A stretch of 64,000 bases of DNA, from the NCBI RefSeq assembly GCF_958295425.1, contig NC_081143.1, positions 24,927,586 to 24,991,585 of the forward strand, given 5' to 3'. How positions within the stretch are numbered: the stretch's first letter is position 1; each line of letters opens with the position of its first letter. Below are positions 24,901 through 38,600 of this stretch, in pieces. Position numbers and translations under genes: made by a program. Source of the stretch: Solea solea (taxonomy: Eukaryota; Chordata; Actinopteri; Pleuronectiformes; Soleidae). A model generated the notes under the pieces. That model was not told where the DNA came from. It did not search any database and worked only from the letters and a program-made list of their open reading frames with translations.

Positions 24901-27900
24901 GTTGTGACCGCGTCCCATCCCTCGCTCTCATATACTTACATACTCATACATTCTACATATACAACATACTGTTACATCAAACAGACTACAAAGATATCGA
25001 CATTTGGGCTTAAACTTTTCATCATAATGACCATTTCAGTGTAAATAGCGATGGGCGGTGATTTATGATACACAGGAACTAAGTTATTCCATATTTAAAA
25101 CTCTGTAGAAAATAGCCTTTACCCAATTTCTACTCATGGCACAACATGAACAGTATCTGTGTCCTTTACTGGCTTATTGCTGCTCTTTTTACAACAGAGG
25201 ATTAAATTACAGAAGAGTGGCTTCTTCTGTAATTTAATCCTGTGTCGTAACGTTGGGTAAGATTGTTTTGCAAGCGTCTATTTACTATTTGCATTCCAGG
25301 TGTAATATAAGCACGTCGACAAGTGATGGATGCATTTGCAAAAAAAGTTTCCCAACCCTGCACTATGAGAGAGATGCAGCACGCAACACACACTGCACAC
25401 TTTGCTGGTCTTTAATTGCCAAAGTAGCAGAAGCAACTCTATTTTACTCCGTCCTCCCTCTCTGCCTCCCCTCTCTCCCACACAGAAGTAAAACATGGGT
25501 GAGCTCTACACTACTAGACCTGCCAGCCTACTCAACATTTATTTTAGCTCCCTCCCTCCTTCTCTGTGGGCAAAAATAAAAGAAATACTCCTCTGTGTTG
25601 TTTGTGTGCGACCTGCTGTGTGTTTGCTCAGCACGGGGAAGTGGCTATTGAACTCCATCCAAACACTGATCAGCGGCGGCTCTGATCCTGATGGATGGTC
25701 AGGTGAGCGCGGGCATTTGTCACAGTGCAGCTGCTGCAGGCGTCACTGTTTTCTGATACACTTCATTCCACTCCACTTAGCATTAGCTCAGGCTCAAAGT
25801 GTGATGGGTGGTTGTTGGCTTTGGCACTTTTGGGCTTCAAACAAGGTCAGCGCAAGAGGTTGAGCTTAGTTAGCATGCATGCGCTTTTTAATGATGCACA
25901 AGCTCGAGGGCAGGCTGTTTGGAGTTGAAAAAATTGGGTAGAGAAAGATGGAGGTTTACAAGAGGAGTGGGTAAAGATAGAAGTAGTTTCAGTGGATCAC
26001 AATCAGAAAAACATAATTGTCAGGAATGAAACATCAAAGAATAATGACTTAATAATAAACACTTTGCTTACCACCAGCAGGTGGCGGTAATCTGTATTCA
26101 TCATGGAAACAGGGAAACCAGAAGACCTATGCAGGGGTGGGAAGTGCATATTCAGCATCTTGTGTGGTCATCATGCAGACGGTTGGACACATAATAGCAC
26201 AGCGACTGGCCAACACACTGTTTTTATGTCCAAATGTGTGATTCAACATGCTGAATTGGCCCGAGTGTTGTCAGCAGTCCCCTGGACGATGCCAAATTCA
26301 AATTTAGATTCTCAGGTTTTAACAAAAAAGCAATCCAGAGCTACCAAGATCCCACCCTTCTTCTGCAGCGTTCCAGTAGATACGATCAGGCTGCAGGCAA
26401 TGCCTGCCTTGCTTTTACTTCTACCACTTTTCTATTCCATTTTTTTCTGGGCGTATTACAATTCAAAGCGGAAATATGCAGGATTTTTTACCTTGATTGA
26501 ACAGTTTTGGAGTCATTGTGATGATTAAATGGCTTGTTGTGGGGAGATTGGAGGCTGTCTGCACTCCCTCTAGAGTTGTTTTGTGGCCAGCCTTGCAAGA
26601 TCAGGGGTGCCGACTAGGAGAATCAGGAGGTCTCGCTAAGTCTCGGCATTACATCACGGCATTACACACACACACACACCCCCTAGCGAGGTACCAGCTA
26701 TAACGTCAAGGCAGTGAGAGTGTGATTTTAGCCAGTGAAAAAGAAGCTTAGAAAAAACGTTGTTGGAGGAAGCGAGAAAGAGGAAATTACACATGTCACA
26801 CACAAGGACACATCGGACTAGCTTTTTTGAAATGGTGAAAACAGATTACGACTGACATGGACAGGGCTCCATGACTTGTGTTCGCCGACTACACTGAAAA
26901 TAAATGCACATAGTTAGGAGAGGGGACAGAAGAGGATAAAGCAGTACACAATGGAAGGATGTTTACAGTGGAGTCTTAGAAATACAGTATGTACTCTGAA
27001 ACTAATGCAATAACGATAGCTATACAGTTCAGCCTGTCACTTATGTTTAAACACGTTCTTCACATATTTCATAAATTTTGGCCAGCATTTTCGTCTTTCC
27101 TGGGATAGGTTTGGCTGAGAAGGCTCCACCGCTTGGATCCAACCTTGTTTGGGGACAGAATGATGCATTTGTTGGCGCCATTTAGCCAAATAAGTGAAAT
27201 GGGACAGGCCAGTCACAACGCTGTAGGAGATAGGCTCTGAATTTTGCCATACGCAGCTTTAGTCTGCGTGTCTCTGTCACTACTAGATATACAAAGACTC
27301 TACCAATCTGTTGTGAAAGTGACATTTCATTTTACAACACTGATAATTATCTCTCACCTCTGCCCCTCAAAATACATTGTAATCCGCAATCTCATGTAAT
27401 CTGCTTCCAGTAGACAGGTGTGACAGCCATTAAACCCGCTTTACCTGTCAGTCATGAGGCCGCAGAAAGACACATTTAGTTGCTAGTAAAAAAAAGAAAA
27501 CTGCAGGATCTACTTATATTGCAGTTAGACACGTTAAGTTTTTTTCGGCTGTGAGAAACTTTTTCTGCCTGCCAAAGAAATAGGAAAAAGGGTACTTAGA
27601 TTATGTTTTAACTTAACATTTAATTCAGTATTTGAAGGGATTGTTCCTGCTTTTTTGGAATTGTGGTCATGTGGTTGGCTTTCTTGGTTTGTCTATCAAA
27701 AACGTGGATGAAGTGAGTTCTATCAAAGTTCTATCAAGTATATCTTCAGTTTCATATCAATTTAAGTAATATTGCAATAGATATTGTTATTATTTTATTG
27801 CCCAGTTCATCCTGCTGACAAACTAAACTAAGAACCAGCGTAAAAAAAAATTATTTTAGCCACTTAACAAAAGGTGCATCTAATAAAATCTACGCCTCCT

Positions 27901-30900
27901 TAAACCTACAACATCGTTTGCTGCTTTATCTCACCCTTAAAAGTTTCGTTTTGAACGTTTTGTTTCGAACTGGAACGCTTGTGGTGCTTTACGCAGGAGT
28001 TGCAGATCCTCAAAAGTTTTTGTTTGAAATCCATTTTTTTCTCAAATGACTCCAATGTATTAAACAATGCAACAATCATCTAGAAACCCCTGTGTCCCTG
28101 CAAGCTAAAACTAAGCTTCAAGTTATTATTTTCCAGTCTGAATTCATTAAACAGGTTTAGCTTTTGCACTTGGCACTAATGTGCATGTGGAATCCCTATG
28201 ATTTTAAAATGGGTTTTGAAAGCAGAAGTGATCTGCAGGGACATACATGTACTGTACATGAACAACTTCTGCAATCCGTGCTCATTCTTTTACACATAAA
28301 TGTATCATAATTCTTCTCTCCAGGCCTTCAAGGAAGTGGGCCAAGTCCTTAAAAAAATACACTTTTATAAACGTCAGGAGAGAGGGGAAAAGACTCCATT
28401 CTAATCTTCTCTTCCCTGTTGCCTGATTAATGTGCTGAAGGTTTAACAAGCTCATTAAGGTGGGGTCAGAGTGAATCTAATTGTACTGGATGATTGCTCC
28501 TGTGGCTGCATTAACCCAAGGGTTGCGTGGCTACATTTAGAGACCTGCTCCTGATAGGGCACTTGTGGTACACCAACACCAGATGCCCTGGATAAACTGC
28601 AGAACGTAGTGAGAGAGGATGTAACAGTCGGGTTGTTACAGTAGCTTTGTTGACTGCCAGATCACAGAAAAGGGAATTGAGGAAGCTGTTGTACTTCATT
28701 TCAAATATTACGGAAGACGAATTTGTTGGTAAACTATCAGTGGCTGCTTTGCATCGTGGTCTATTCACACTGCTGTGTGGAAAACTGGTGTCTTCTATGT
28801 TTTCTATGCCAGATTCTGTCTTGCAAGATTGTGTAGTCATGCTTCAAAGTGAATCTGAATCATGGAATCAAGCTCCTTCTCTTTGTGTCATGGACACGTT
28901 TGTTCTGGTCCAATCACAGGAAACACAAAGCAACTACATCGAAGCAAGTGACATGGAAAGTTGAAATGTTTCAGAGATTTGTGAAACATTGTGTGACACA
29001 TGTTTGGTGCAGTGGTTAGCGCTCTTGCCTTTGCAGCAAGAAGACCCGGGTTTGCGACCCGGTCGGAACAAGGGCCTTGACCCCTCTAGAGTTTAGAGTT
29101 GGACACTAAGTATGTGGCCCTGTGACCCCGCCTATCGCCTAGAAGATGGATGGATGGTGTGACTTGGCGTTGCAGAACAATCAGAGCTGAGGACCTCCCC
29201 CTTCTCTTGAAACGCAACACAACAGACAACAAAGGAGGCCATCCAGCAGCTTGTTTTTTGTCCTGCCCGGTTTGTGGCCGTTTCTCTCAACAAGACGTGA
29301 AGCTTTGTATGAGAATAGACTTGTGGGCGTTGAAGAAACGCTAGTTGCAATGGAGTGACTGTTGGTGGTGGAAGTCTAGCTTCTCTTGTACCGTACCATT
29401 TTACTTTGGTACCCCAAGGGAAGGGTGCCCAAAATGGAACAGTTGTGGGATGGGCATTTTGGTACTATTCCTAATGGAAACCACCCCCTAAAAACAAAAA
29501 CGTACCATACTAAACTGAACTGTTCCACTCAGCTTTGGTAACACTTCAGTTTATTGCCCTCCCATTGTCGTCTCATTAAAAGTAAATTCAAAAACCCCAT
29601 TTCTTATGTCAGTTATATCAACAACTTCATCAAATCTATCCATGAACAATGTGACGAAAAACTTAAACATACAGTATCAGTTCAATTCCAAAAAACCTTA
29701 TTTCTCCCCAGGGGCAATTCAAGGCACGTAGAGCCATTGTCAACAAACACAAGTCAGTCGTATACAGTACTAGAGCCGATTGGAGGTATGACTAGTTACA
29801 TTGAGACAACCAAAAACCTTTGCCAGAACATAGAAAGGTAAATGTCATCTGGTAATGCCAACACCTCACACAAGACAACCCAGACTCCAAACTCTTTTCA
29901 TGTGTCGGTCCACGCTGGTGGAATGACCTACCAAGCACTGCAAGAACATGGGGCATCCCTGTCTATCTTCATGGCAGCCCATGGCCAAGTGGAAAGGGAA
30001 CTTGTAACCGGAGGGTCGCCGGTTTAAATCCCCACCGGGCCAAAAGGGCTAGGATACCCCTGCGCAAGGAACCCACCCCCATTGCACCCCGGGCGCTACT
30101 CTGTGTGGCAGCCCACTGCTCCTAATTCTAGGATGGGTCAAATGCAGAGGAATAATTTCCCTAAGGGGATTAATAAAATTCAAATTCAAGAAGCACTCGA
30201 AGACCCAGCTTTTCCAAGAGCATCTTCTGTCCTAGCACTTACCTTACCCCCTCCCCTGCACGATCTCCTTCTGCACTTGGAACCACTAGCTTATTCGTCT
30301 TTTGTAAGTTGTTAAGACAGCTAGTCAACACACACGAAAGTGTTGAGGAATGGACTATTAATGGACGATAAATGAGGCTTTAGAATGTAGTGACAGTGTC
30401 TGTCAAAGGACGACATATTGAAATTTTGCAGCTTTTGCTAACTCTGACATGTGTATTGAACACTGATGTTCATTAACATGCTCTTGTCTCCTCCAAAGTA
30501 ATTACTACATTACAATGTCTTAATGAATTAATTACACCTTTAACATTATTATCAGTTGAAATAGGCAATGATTCACAGTCTCATTCTACCTTAGCAGAGG
30601 TCTCATGGCTAGATTAATTAAATCCTGTTAGTCTGTTCTCCCCACACATCAATCAGTTGACTAATGAGAACTTTGTTGGCAGGGTTCAGATCAGTCACTA
30701 AATCTAGTTAGCGACGGTTAATAAAAAACGGGTCATTGGATCAACTCAAAGTGATGTTTGCAAGAACTTGTGACGACAATTGTCCTGAATATAGATTTTG
30801 TAGTAGTCAAATTGTTACGTTTTTAGGATGGAACTGGTTAAATCAAGTCAAGTTGTGTCATTCTGCATATTTTATCATTTCTGGCTCTGTTTAACACACA

Positions 30901-31784
30901 AATTAGCCTTTTTTGCTGAGTTATTAGTTGTTAAATGGCCCACTGATGCACATCCTGGGTACAATCTGATCTCTCTTCACCACTATGCACTATTTCACTT
31001 ATCTCAATGTGAAATTATTCTTTTTGTTTTGCTTTGCTAACCTGCAAAAAGAAGAGTCGTCAGCTAAAAAATACCCATGAGCAGATTTCCTCAATTTACC
31101 TGCCACATACTGTATGTCCACAGTGAACTGTCTTACCTGCAGAACTGACTTTAACAAATCCACTTCAAGTTTGAGTCGAGACAGAGGCAAAAAAAAAGGG
31201 AGAACAAATGTAATGAATCAGAGAATCAGACAAACGGAGAAGGACAAGGAATGGGAGAAAGAGGTAGAAAGATGATGTAATGAGATGGAGGGAGATAGAG
31301 AGGGAGAGATGGAAGGAGGGATTGCTTCGTCACATCGTATTTGTTGTTTGTGTCGCAGGTCGTGGCTAATCATCTCCAGCATATTCTCACATCATCTGTA
31401 AATTACAGCCAGTGTTTGTGTCAACTCCATAATAAAATAAAACATCTGGAATAATTCAGTCCAGATAGAGCAGCCATATGTGTGTGAGGTCCAAAAAACA
31501 ATAAAAGAAAACCCTATCTTTGTGGGGACATTTTGTCTGGGCCTTTTCAGGTTGAAGACCTGGTTTTGGGGTTAGGGTTTAGGTTTGGCACTTGATGGTG
31601 ATGGTGATGGTTAAGATTAGGGTAAGGTGCCAGTCAATGATGTGTCCTCACTAAGATGTAAAAACAAGTTTGTATGTGTGTGTGTCCAAAGAAAATGAGA
31701 CAGAGACTTGTGGCAGTGTAATGAAGCTGGGGAGTGAGGGAGCTGGCTGGATTAACAATCCACTGAGATTACCCTGACCCTGAT

Positions 31785-31833
<49 letters not shown>

Positions 31834-32653
31834 ACACACTGCATTGACTTCCATTCATTTGGACAGCCCAGTCAAAGTGTTATCTCTAACAATAAACATA
31901 ACCAGTTCATATCTAACCCTAACCTTAAACTAACCACAATTCAAATATTGGCCCCTAGACGTCCTGAGTTCCTCAGAAATTGGGTTCTGCCTCAATAGGA
32001 CCAGGTTTTGGTCTCCATGAGGACCATACTGGTCCTGACAAGGTCAGTGTTTATGACAGAAAAGTACATCAAATACTCACACACACACGCAAACAGAGAG
32101 AGAACCAAGTGTCTTTACTCAACTCACTGGCGATGGTCGCTCAGTGGTAGAGTGAGTCTTCATTAAGAGGAAGGTTATGGGTTTGATTCCCGAGTCTACA
32201 CATTATGGCTGTGTGTGTGTGAACGGGTGTGAACGGGTGTGAAAGACGTGTGATAGAAAATACACTACACATAGATGTGTTGCATGAATGTGTGAATGGG
32301 TGAATGGCAAAACTAGTGTAAAGCCGCTTCAATACAGACCGTTTACTCAGCCAGTCACTCACTCTGAAGTGAGCAGTGATCGCTCAGCTCTTTCTCAGCA
32401 CTTTTCTCTCCTTCTTTTTCTCCCTCTCTTTAACACCTCCCTCCCACTGCTTTAACTCCTTGTTCCTTTAGAGGGTGTGATACAATGTCCACTCTCCTCT
32501 CTTCCAGTTTCTTTCTTTCTTTGCATGTATTCCAGTGGAGCATCTCCTTAGGTTTGATCACCTTTGTCAGTAAACTGTCCATAAGTGCTTTTTTTTTACT
32601 TACTATTACTATTCTCTAGAAACATCAGAAAACTGCATTGCTTCTTGTCCTCT

Positions 32654-32685
<32 letters not shown>

Positions 32686-35600
32686 GCACACACACGCATG
32701 TTTACACACAGCTTCTTACATGTGAGGAATTTTCCTTCTCATTAATTGTTATTTTGCCCAGAAAAAATAAGAACTACACTTTAGTGTCCATGTCTTTCAA
32801 TAACGTTAAATCAGTGATAATAATGACAACAATCATCTCTAATATCTCCAATATCCAAATACCCAGTACACAAACACACGGAACAGCTTTATGAGTAAAC
32901 ATGTGATCCCTTCCTTCCTTTCACTCACATCTCTTCTAACTTCTTTACTTTTTTACTTTACTATCCCTTCATCTTTCTCTGTCTCACACACGTGCTCACA
33001 TGAAAGTGTGTGAGGTCTTACCTGTCCGCTCTCACCGTCTCTTCTCTCTTTGAGTTGATTGTTTCCGTCTCTCTTCCCTCTCTCCTCTCACTGACGTGTG
33101 TGTGTGTGTGTGTTTTTGTGTGTGTGTGTCTCCCAGGCGATGTTTGACTTTCGTGGCAATGGCAAGGCAGAGTTGAACCTGAAGAGGGGAGAGGTGATCT
33201 TTCTGCTGCGACGAGTCAACACGGACTGGCTGGAGGTAAGAACGCAGAGAGAGAGAGAGAGAGAGGGATGGCAAGGAGGGAGGGATGGAGAGAGAGAAAG
33301 GTGAAGAAGATGAGAGGGAAATGGTAGTAGAGTGGAAGGCAGTGAAAGATGGATTGGAAAGTGAGAGGGAGGGATGGGAGAGATACTGAAGAGGTGGAGG
33401 GGGAGTAGAGACATGAGAGAATAAGAGAGAAAAAAATGGAAAGAGAAAAGGAGAGGGAGGCTTCTATATCAGGACTGTGGAGGGGAGGAATGGCAAACAA
33501 AAGTGAGGAGGAAGGATGAGAGTGGTGGTGGAGGAGACGACAGGGATACTGAAGCAAGGGATTACAGTGGAGAGAGGCAGAGTGAGATAAAGAGGAGGGA
33601 AAGGAGAAGAGAGGGAAACAGAAATACTGTTTATCTCGTTGTCAAAATGATGGTCAAAAATGTATGGATATGTGACTTAAAGACCATGTGACTGAGTTTG
33701 TTACATCCACGTGTCCCCAAGAGACTTAACCAACTGTTATTGTGCAGCCAAAAAATGGAGTCGCAGCGGGTTTATTTTACTGCATAACGCAATTAAATCA
33801 GTGCCAGTGCAAACAGTAACATGCAGTATTTCAGTTGCCAAAAAGTGATCCTGGACTCATAAGTTTGTGGTTGAGGGGATATTTTGATTCAAGATCACTT
33901 AGATTCATTGGGTATGACATATTTTAAACATTTTAAGCTACTCAGCCCCCTTTGACCTGTTGTAATACCTGTAAAGGGCCAGTACAAACAATAACATGCA
34001 GTATTTCAGTTGCCAAAAAGTGATCCTGGACTCCTTCCTTTGTGGTTGAGGGGATATTTTGATTCAAGATCACTTAGATTCATTGGGTATGACATATTTT
34101 AAATATTATAACCCACTTAGCCCATTTGACCTGTTGAAATACCTGTAAAGGGCCAGTGCAAACTATAACATGCAGTATTTCAGTTGCCAAAAAGTGATCC
34201 TGGACTCCTTCCTTTGTGGTTGAGGGGATAAATTGATTCAGGATCACTTAGATTCATTGGGTATGACATATTTTAAATTTTATAACCCACTTAGCCCATT
34301 TGACCTGTTAAAATACCTGTAAAGGACCAGTGCAAACAATAACATGCAGTATTTCAGTTGCCAAAAAGTGATCCTGGACTCCTTCCTTTGTGGTTGAGGG
34401 GATATTTTGATTCAAGATCATTTAGATTCATTGGGTATGACATATTTTAAATATTATAACCCACTTAGCCCATTTGACCTGTTAAAATACCTGTAAAGGG
34501 CCAGTGCAAACAATAACATGCAGTATTTCAGTTGCCAAAAGGTGATCCTGGACTCCTTCCTTTGTGTTGAGGGGATATTTTGATTCAAGATCACTTAGAT
34601 TCATTGGGTATGACATATTTTAAATATTATAACCCACTTAGCCCATTTGACCTGTTAAAATACCTGTAAAGGGCCATTGCAAACAATAACATGCAGTATT
34701 TCAGTGATTTGGGCTCCTATTTAGATTCAGCCCCCAATCTCCCCACAACAAGACATTTAACCACCACAATGACACTGAAGCTGTTAAATTTGGGTACAAA
34801 TCCTGCATAGTTCCACATTAAATGTGATTCTTACTAATGGGTACTTTTAGAACAAGACTTTTCCAGCATATGTGTGCACATGCAAGGGTAACAACTTTTT
34901 TATTCAGTTATTTGACATGAGGCATAGTTAGAAGCATCATCATCATCATCAAGTTTCCCTAAAAAAAAGTTAAAAAAAACACAATTGCGGGTGTTAAGCC
35001 ACAAGCAGAGGTTCGTATTAAAAAACTGTGTCATTCCCACATATGGTATCAGACTGGTACAGTGATCACAAATTACTGTCACTGGTGTGATTGGAGGTGT
35101 CCTACTCTACTTTCCTTTACAGGAACAATTACTTAATGAGGAAAATGTCCCAAATTACACACTGCACAAGTGTCACGTGTCACCGCTCTCCAAAAATGGG
35201 ATGTGGGACATTTTAATTAGCTGCTCGAAACATGAAGAAGCAACACGGGAACATTTGTGCCAGCAAACAGTTGTAGTAGAAAGGTCAGTAAATGTGTTTA
35301 ATAAAGAAATATGCGAGGTGTTGAGCTGGAGTGTGAGAGAGAAGCCGGGAGTGGGTGAGTGCACGAGAGAGAGAAATATATGAGGTGGAAGCTGAGATGG
35401 TGGGAGAGAGGGAGAGCGAGAATCAACGCTGGGAGAGGAGGAGGAGGAGGGGGAGGAGGAGGAGGATGCACTTATCCTGGCTTTCTAGATAGAGATCCTA
35501 GAAATCGTCACGGAGAAGACTGATCGTCTATTTAATTCTTATGCAACTCTGCAAATGCTAACTTTGCATCCACCCAAGTAATTTTTATTTTGTGATTTTT

Positions 35601-38600
35601 AGAGTGGGTGAGGTTAATGCAACACTTAAAAAACTTTGTGAAAAGTACAATGCGTTCAATGTAGTCAGTAAGTGGAATGGCTGTGGGTGTGAAGCGTGAC
35701 AAGTTCGACCGGCAGACTGGTGCATCAAGGTAGATGTTTCAAAATGCACCAACTCAGTGTCAAGATTCCCAGAAAAAAGAGAAACTTTGACCAGTGGCAG
35801 CTGCAGACATCAGTGATGCTGCTCAGTGCTCCTCAATAAACAGTGATTGAAAGGTTTGTAAATGTGAATAATGGTTTAAAAATAAAGCAATACTCTCTTC
35901 GCACAGTATATATATATAGGTATACAGTATGTATGTTAGGAAATAGTGGCTGTGAAAAAAGTCACAAGAGAGTCGACTGTAGATTAAAGAATTATGGAAT
36001 AAAGACTAAAAACAGTTCCTTACAGTCATCCTCACAGGATTCAAAAAAAGAGAGGAGCGAGGAAGCTGGTCCATCGCCACATTTACGATAACTGTGAATT
36101 GCACACAGAAAGAGCACAAAAATTCGCATTTGGTGAGTGCTGCCTCACACTCAGAGCCACGTGGGATTGGCTCCAGTCAGCGATGGATGGATGGATGGAT
36201 ATTAACAAAGCTGAATTAACTGCAACAAACTTGATTCATGGGATTTGATGTTTTCCTGTCTGTCTGCAGTAAAAATGTAATTAATTTACATCAGCGAAAG
36301 TGAGGTATCACCACCAGAAACTTAATACCAGGGTATCATGGCCTCAGTTGCATCAGTGAGCCCATATTTTATAGATGAGCAACTCTAAATTGCCTTAGAT
36401 CTGCATGGGGTCACTGTGTTTAAAAATATTTTCATATTCCAGTGCAGTCATTGATTCCAGAGTCTGATTAACGGGGCTGTGACCAAAGTAAAAAATAAGC
36501 TTATTTATATATCTTTGAAATATAGCTTTATTTTATTTATTATTTTTTAAAAGTGGTTATGCTGTTTTTCCCACAAAATAAGTAGCTATACTGTCTGTAT
36601 GCAATGGACTGGTGACCTGTCAAGGGTGTGACCCCGCCTTTAGCCCAATGTCAGCTGGGATTGGCTCCATTTAGAGAACGTTCTCGAAAGGTTCCCAGAA
36701 TGTTCTCTAAAGGTTGTGACAAAAGTGGTTACGAGAACATTCTGGGAAACTTTAGCAAACGTTCTCTAAAGGTTGTATGAAGGTTGTGACAAAGTTACGT
36801 TCTGGGAACCAAATGTGCAACCAAAAACTAAGGCTAGGGGAACGTTAGGAACACTTTCCGTGTTAACCACAGGAGAACCTGGGAGGAACCTTCAAGGAAC
36901 GTTCCCGCAACCAAAAGGTAACGTTCTGGGAACCAAAAATTGTTAGCTGGGTAACTCCTTTATTAAACCTAAAGCGAGTGATGCCTCTTGAGTGACAACG
37001 TGATGATTCTAACATTTCAATTTCATATGTCCTACAAGATCTCCAGGCTGATATGAGGTTCTCATTATAAGAGGAAAGCTTGTTTTTGTTCAGACCTAAC
37101 ACACTCAGACACCAGGAGTATAGTAAAAAAAAGGGCTGTATGGTTGTGATGTGTGCTTGTAAAATCAGCAGCATATTAAAATTCAGATAATTAGTGTTGA
37201 AAATCTGTCTCCAGATGCACATCCATGCTCCTCTGAACGGTTTCTTTCCTGTAAATCTTCGTCTCATCGTCAATACCTGATCTCACTCTGGGACTCTATA
37301 GTAAGCCATTCATTCTCTTTCTTCATCAAACTTCATCTCTTCTGTTTCCCTTTATCTGCAGGGCACAGCGAACAACCAGACGGGTATTTTCCCACAGTCC
37401 TTTGTGAAGATCATAAAGCCCCTCCCAGAGAGTGATTCAGAGGGTGAAGTTGGAGCTCTCACTTACAGCTGCTTGCGCTGCCTCTTGCTCACTCCCTCAG
37501 GAGTCGACACCAGGTACGGTATACTTTATATCTAGTGCATATGTTTGTGCAGATATAAGTCAGTACTTATCTGTGTTTTGGTATTATTTAGATTTTTTTT
37601 TTTGTGGCAAATCAGTTTATCTGTTTACTAAAATATTCGTTTTCTCTCAAGTCAGAATCAGTCCTCTTCATGTCAACTGTTAGGGTAAAAAATAGTCTAA
37701 AAAAAAGTCTACCCTCTTCAAGGTTTTTTTTTTACACAGCAATATTGCAGTGCTGCTAATTTGAGAACAGTTATTTTAACGAACTGTCTGAATAGTATCA
37801 CGTCACTGATGATGACCTTGTCTTTCTCACTCATTAGGAGAAAATATTTTTATCTCTATTTAACTAGATAAAGAGAAGAATTCTGTGGTTTGTGACAAAT
37901 TTTAAGACACGAGTAGAGTGGATGAGGTCCTGCTAGGAACGTTAGATCCTCAGCAACACCACAGCTGTGTTTCCATCAAGTGGAACAGTTTGGTTTGGTG
38001 TTTCCATTAGGAATAGCACCAAAATAACCGGCCCCATACCATTCCTTGGTATAGTGCCAATTTTTTGGCACTCTTCCCTTGGGGTACCAGAGTAACATGG
38101 TCAAGGTGGAGCTAGACCGGCTCCACTCATGACAGTCAGCTGATCGGGCGACAGAAATATCCCATAGACGTCTCTGCAATAGTTTGTTGTTGTCGTGTTG
38201 TCATTAGTACGCGACGTACTCCCTCACGCTGCGTATCTTGCTGATGCGGCCATCGGGCACAGCCCACACCCCGCCTACCATGAAAAGTTACTGTTCTCAC
38301 TCGAAACACAAGCCTGACCCGGGGCTGTACCATTCCAAACACTACTGTACTGTACCAAACCATGATGGAAACAGCTGTTGCAAAGCCTAAACACAGGTCT
38401 ATTGTCAACAGGTCAGAGGAAATCAACGCTTGTGTGAAGTCATTTGACAATTGTTTGAATGTGGTGGACGTTTGTTTAAAAGTTACACACTACAGCTTTA
38501 AAATGTGCTTTTATTGAGTACAATAAAATACCAACTTCTTTGGCTTTGAATATCTGGTGCAGATTTTGCACCCTGATTAATGTTTTTTTTTGGTCTGTGT

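Larger units (their letters stand above)
24255..33136 (+). other. ncf4 intron 6 (8.9 kb), repeat-rich, no extra exon seen
   Basis: Contents: CCTAACC-rich repeats (24370-24605, 31500-31690, 31783-32070), family A (26570-26830, inverted), a SINE-like copy (29003-29157), a MITE fragment (29385-29535), LINE tail pieces split by a SINE (29850-30290), and a V-SINE-like copy (32129-32345). About 24900-26500, 26850-28950 and 30400-31480 show no feature I can name. A 105-codon open frame at 28647-28961 matches nothing I recognise and has no splice support. Confidence 0.65.

Noticed and set aside
28647..28964. 105-codon open frame in ncf4 intron 6 (+)
   Set aside because: It opens without an ATG in good context, resembles no known family, and lacks splice signals or partners. 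Chance open frame.
33032..33557. Minus-strand Ser/Leu/Pro-rich frames around ncf4 exon 7
   Set aside because: They come from the pyrimidine complement of the purine tract; the real coding strand here is plus, with the SH3 exon.
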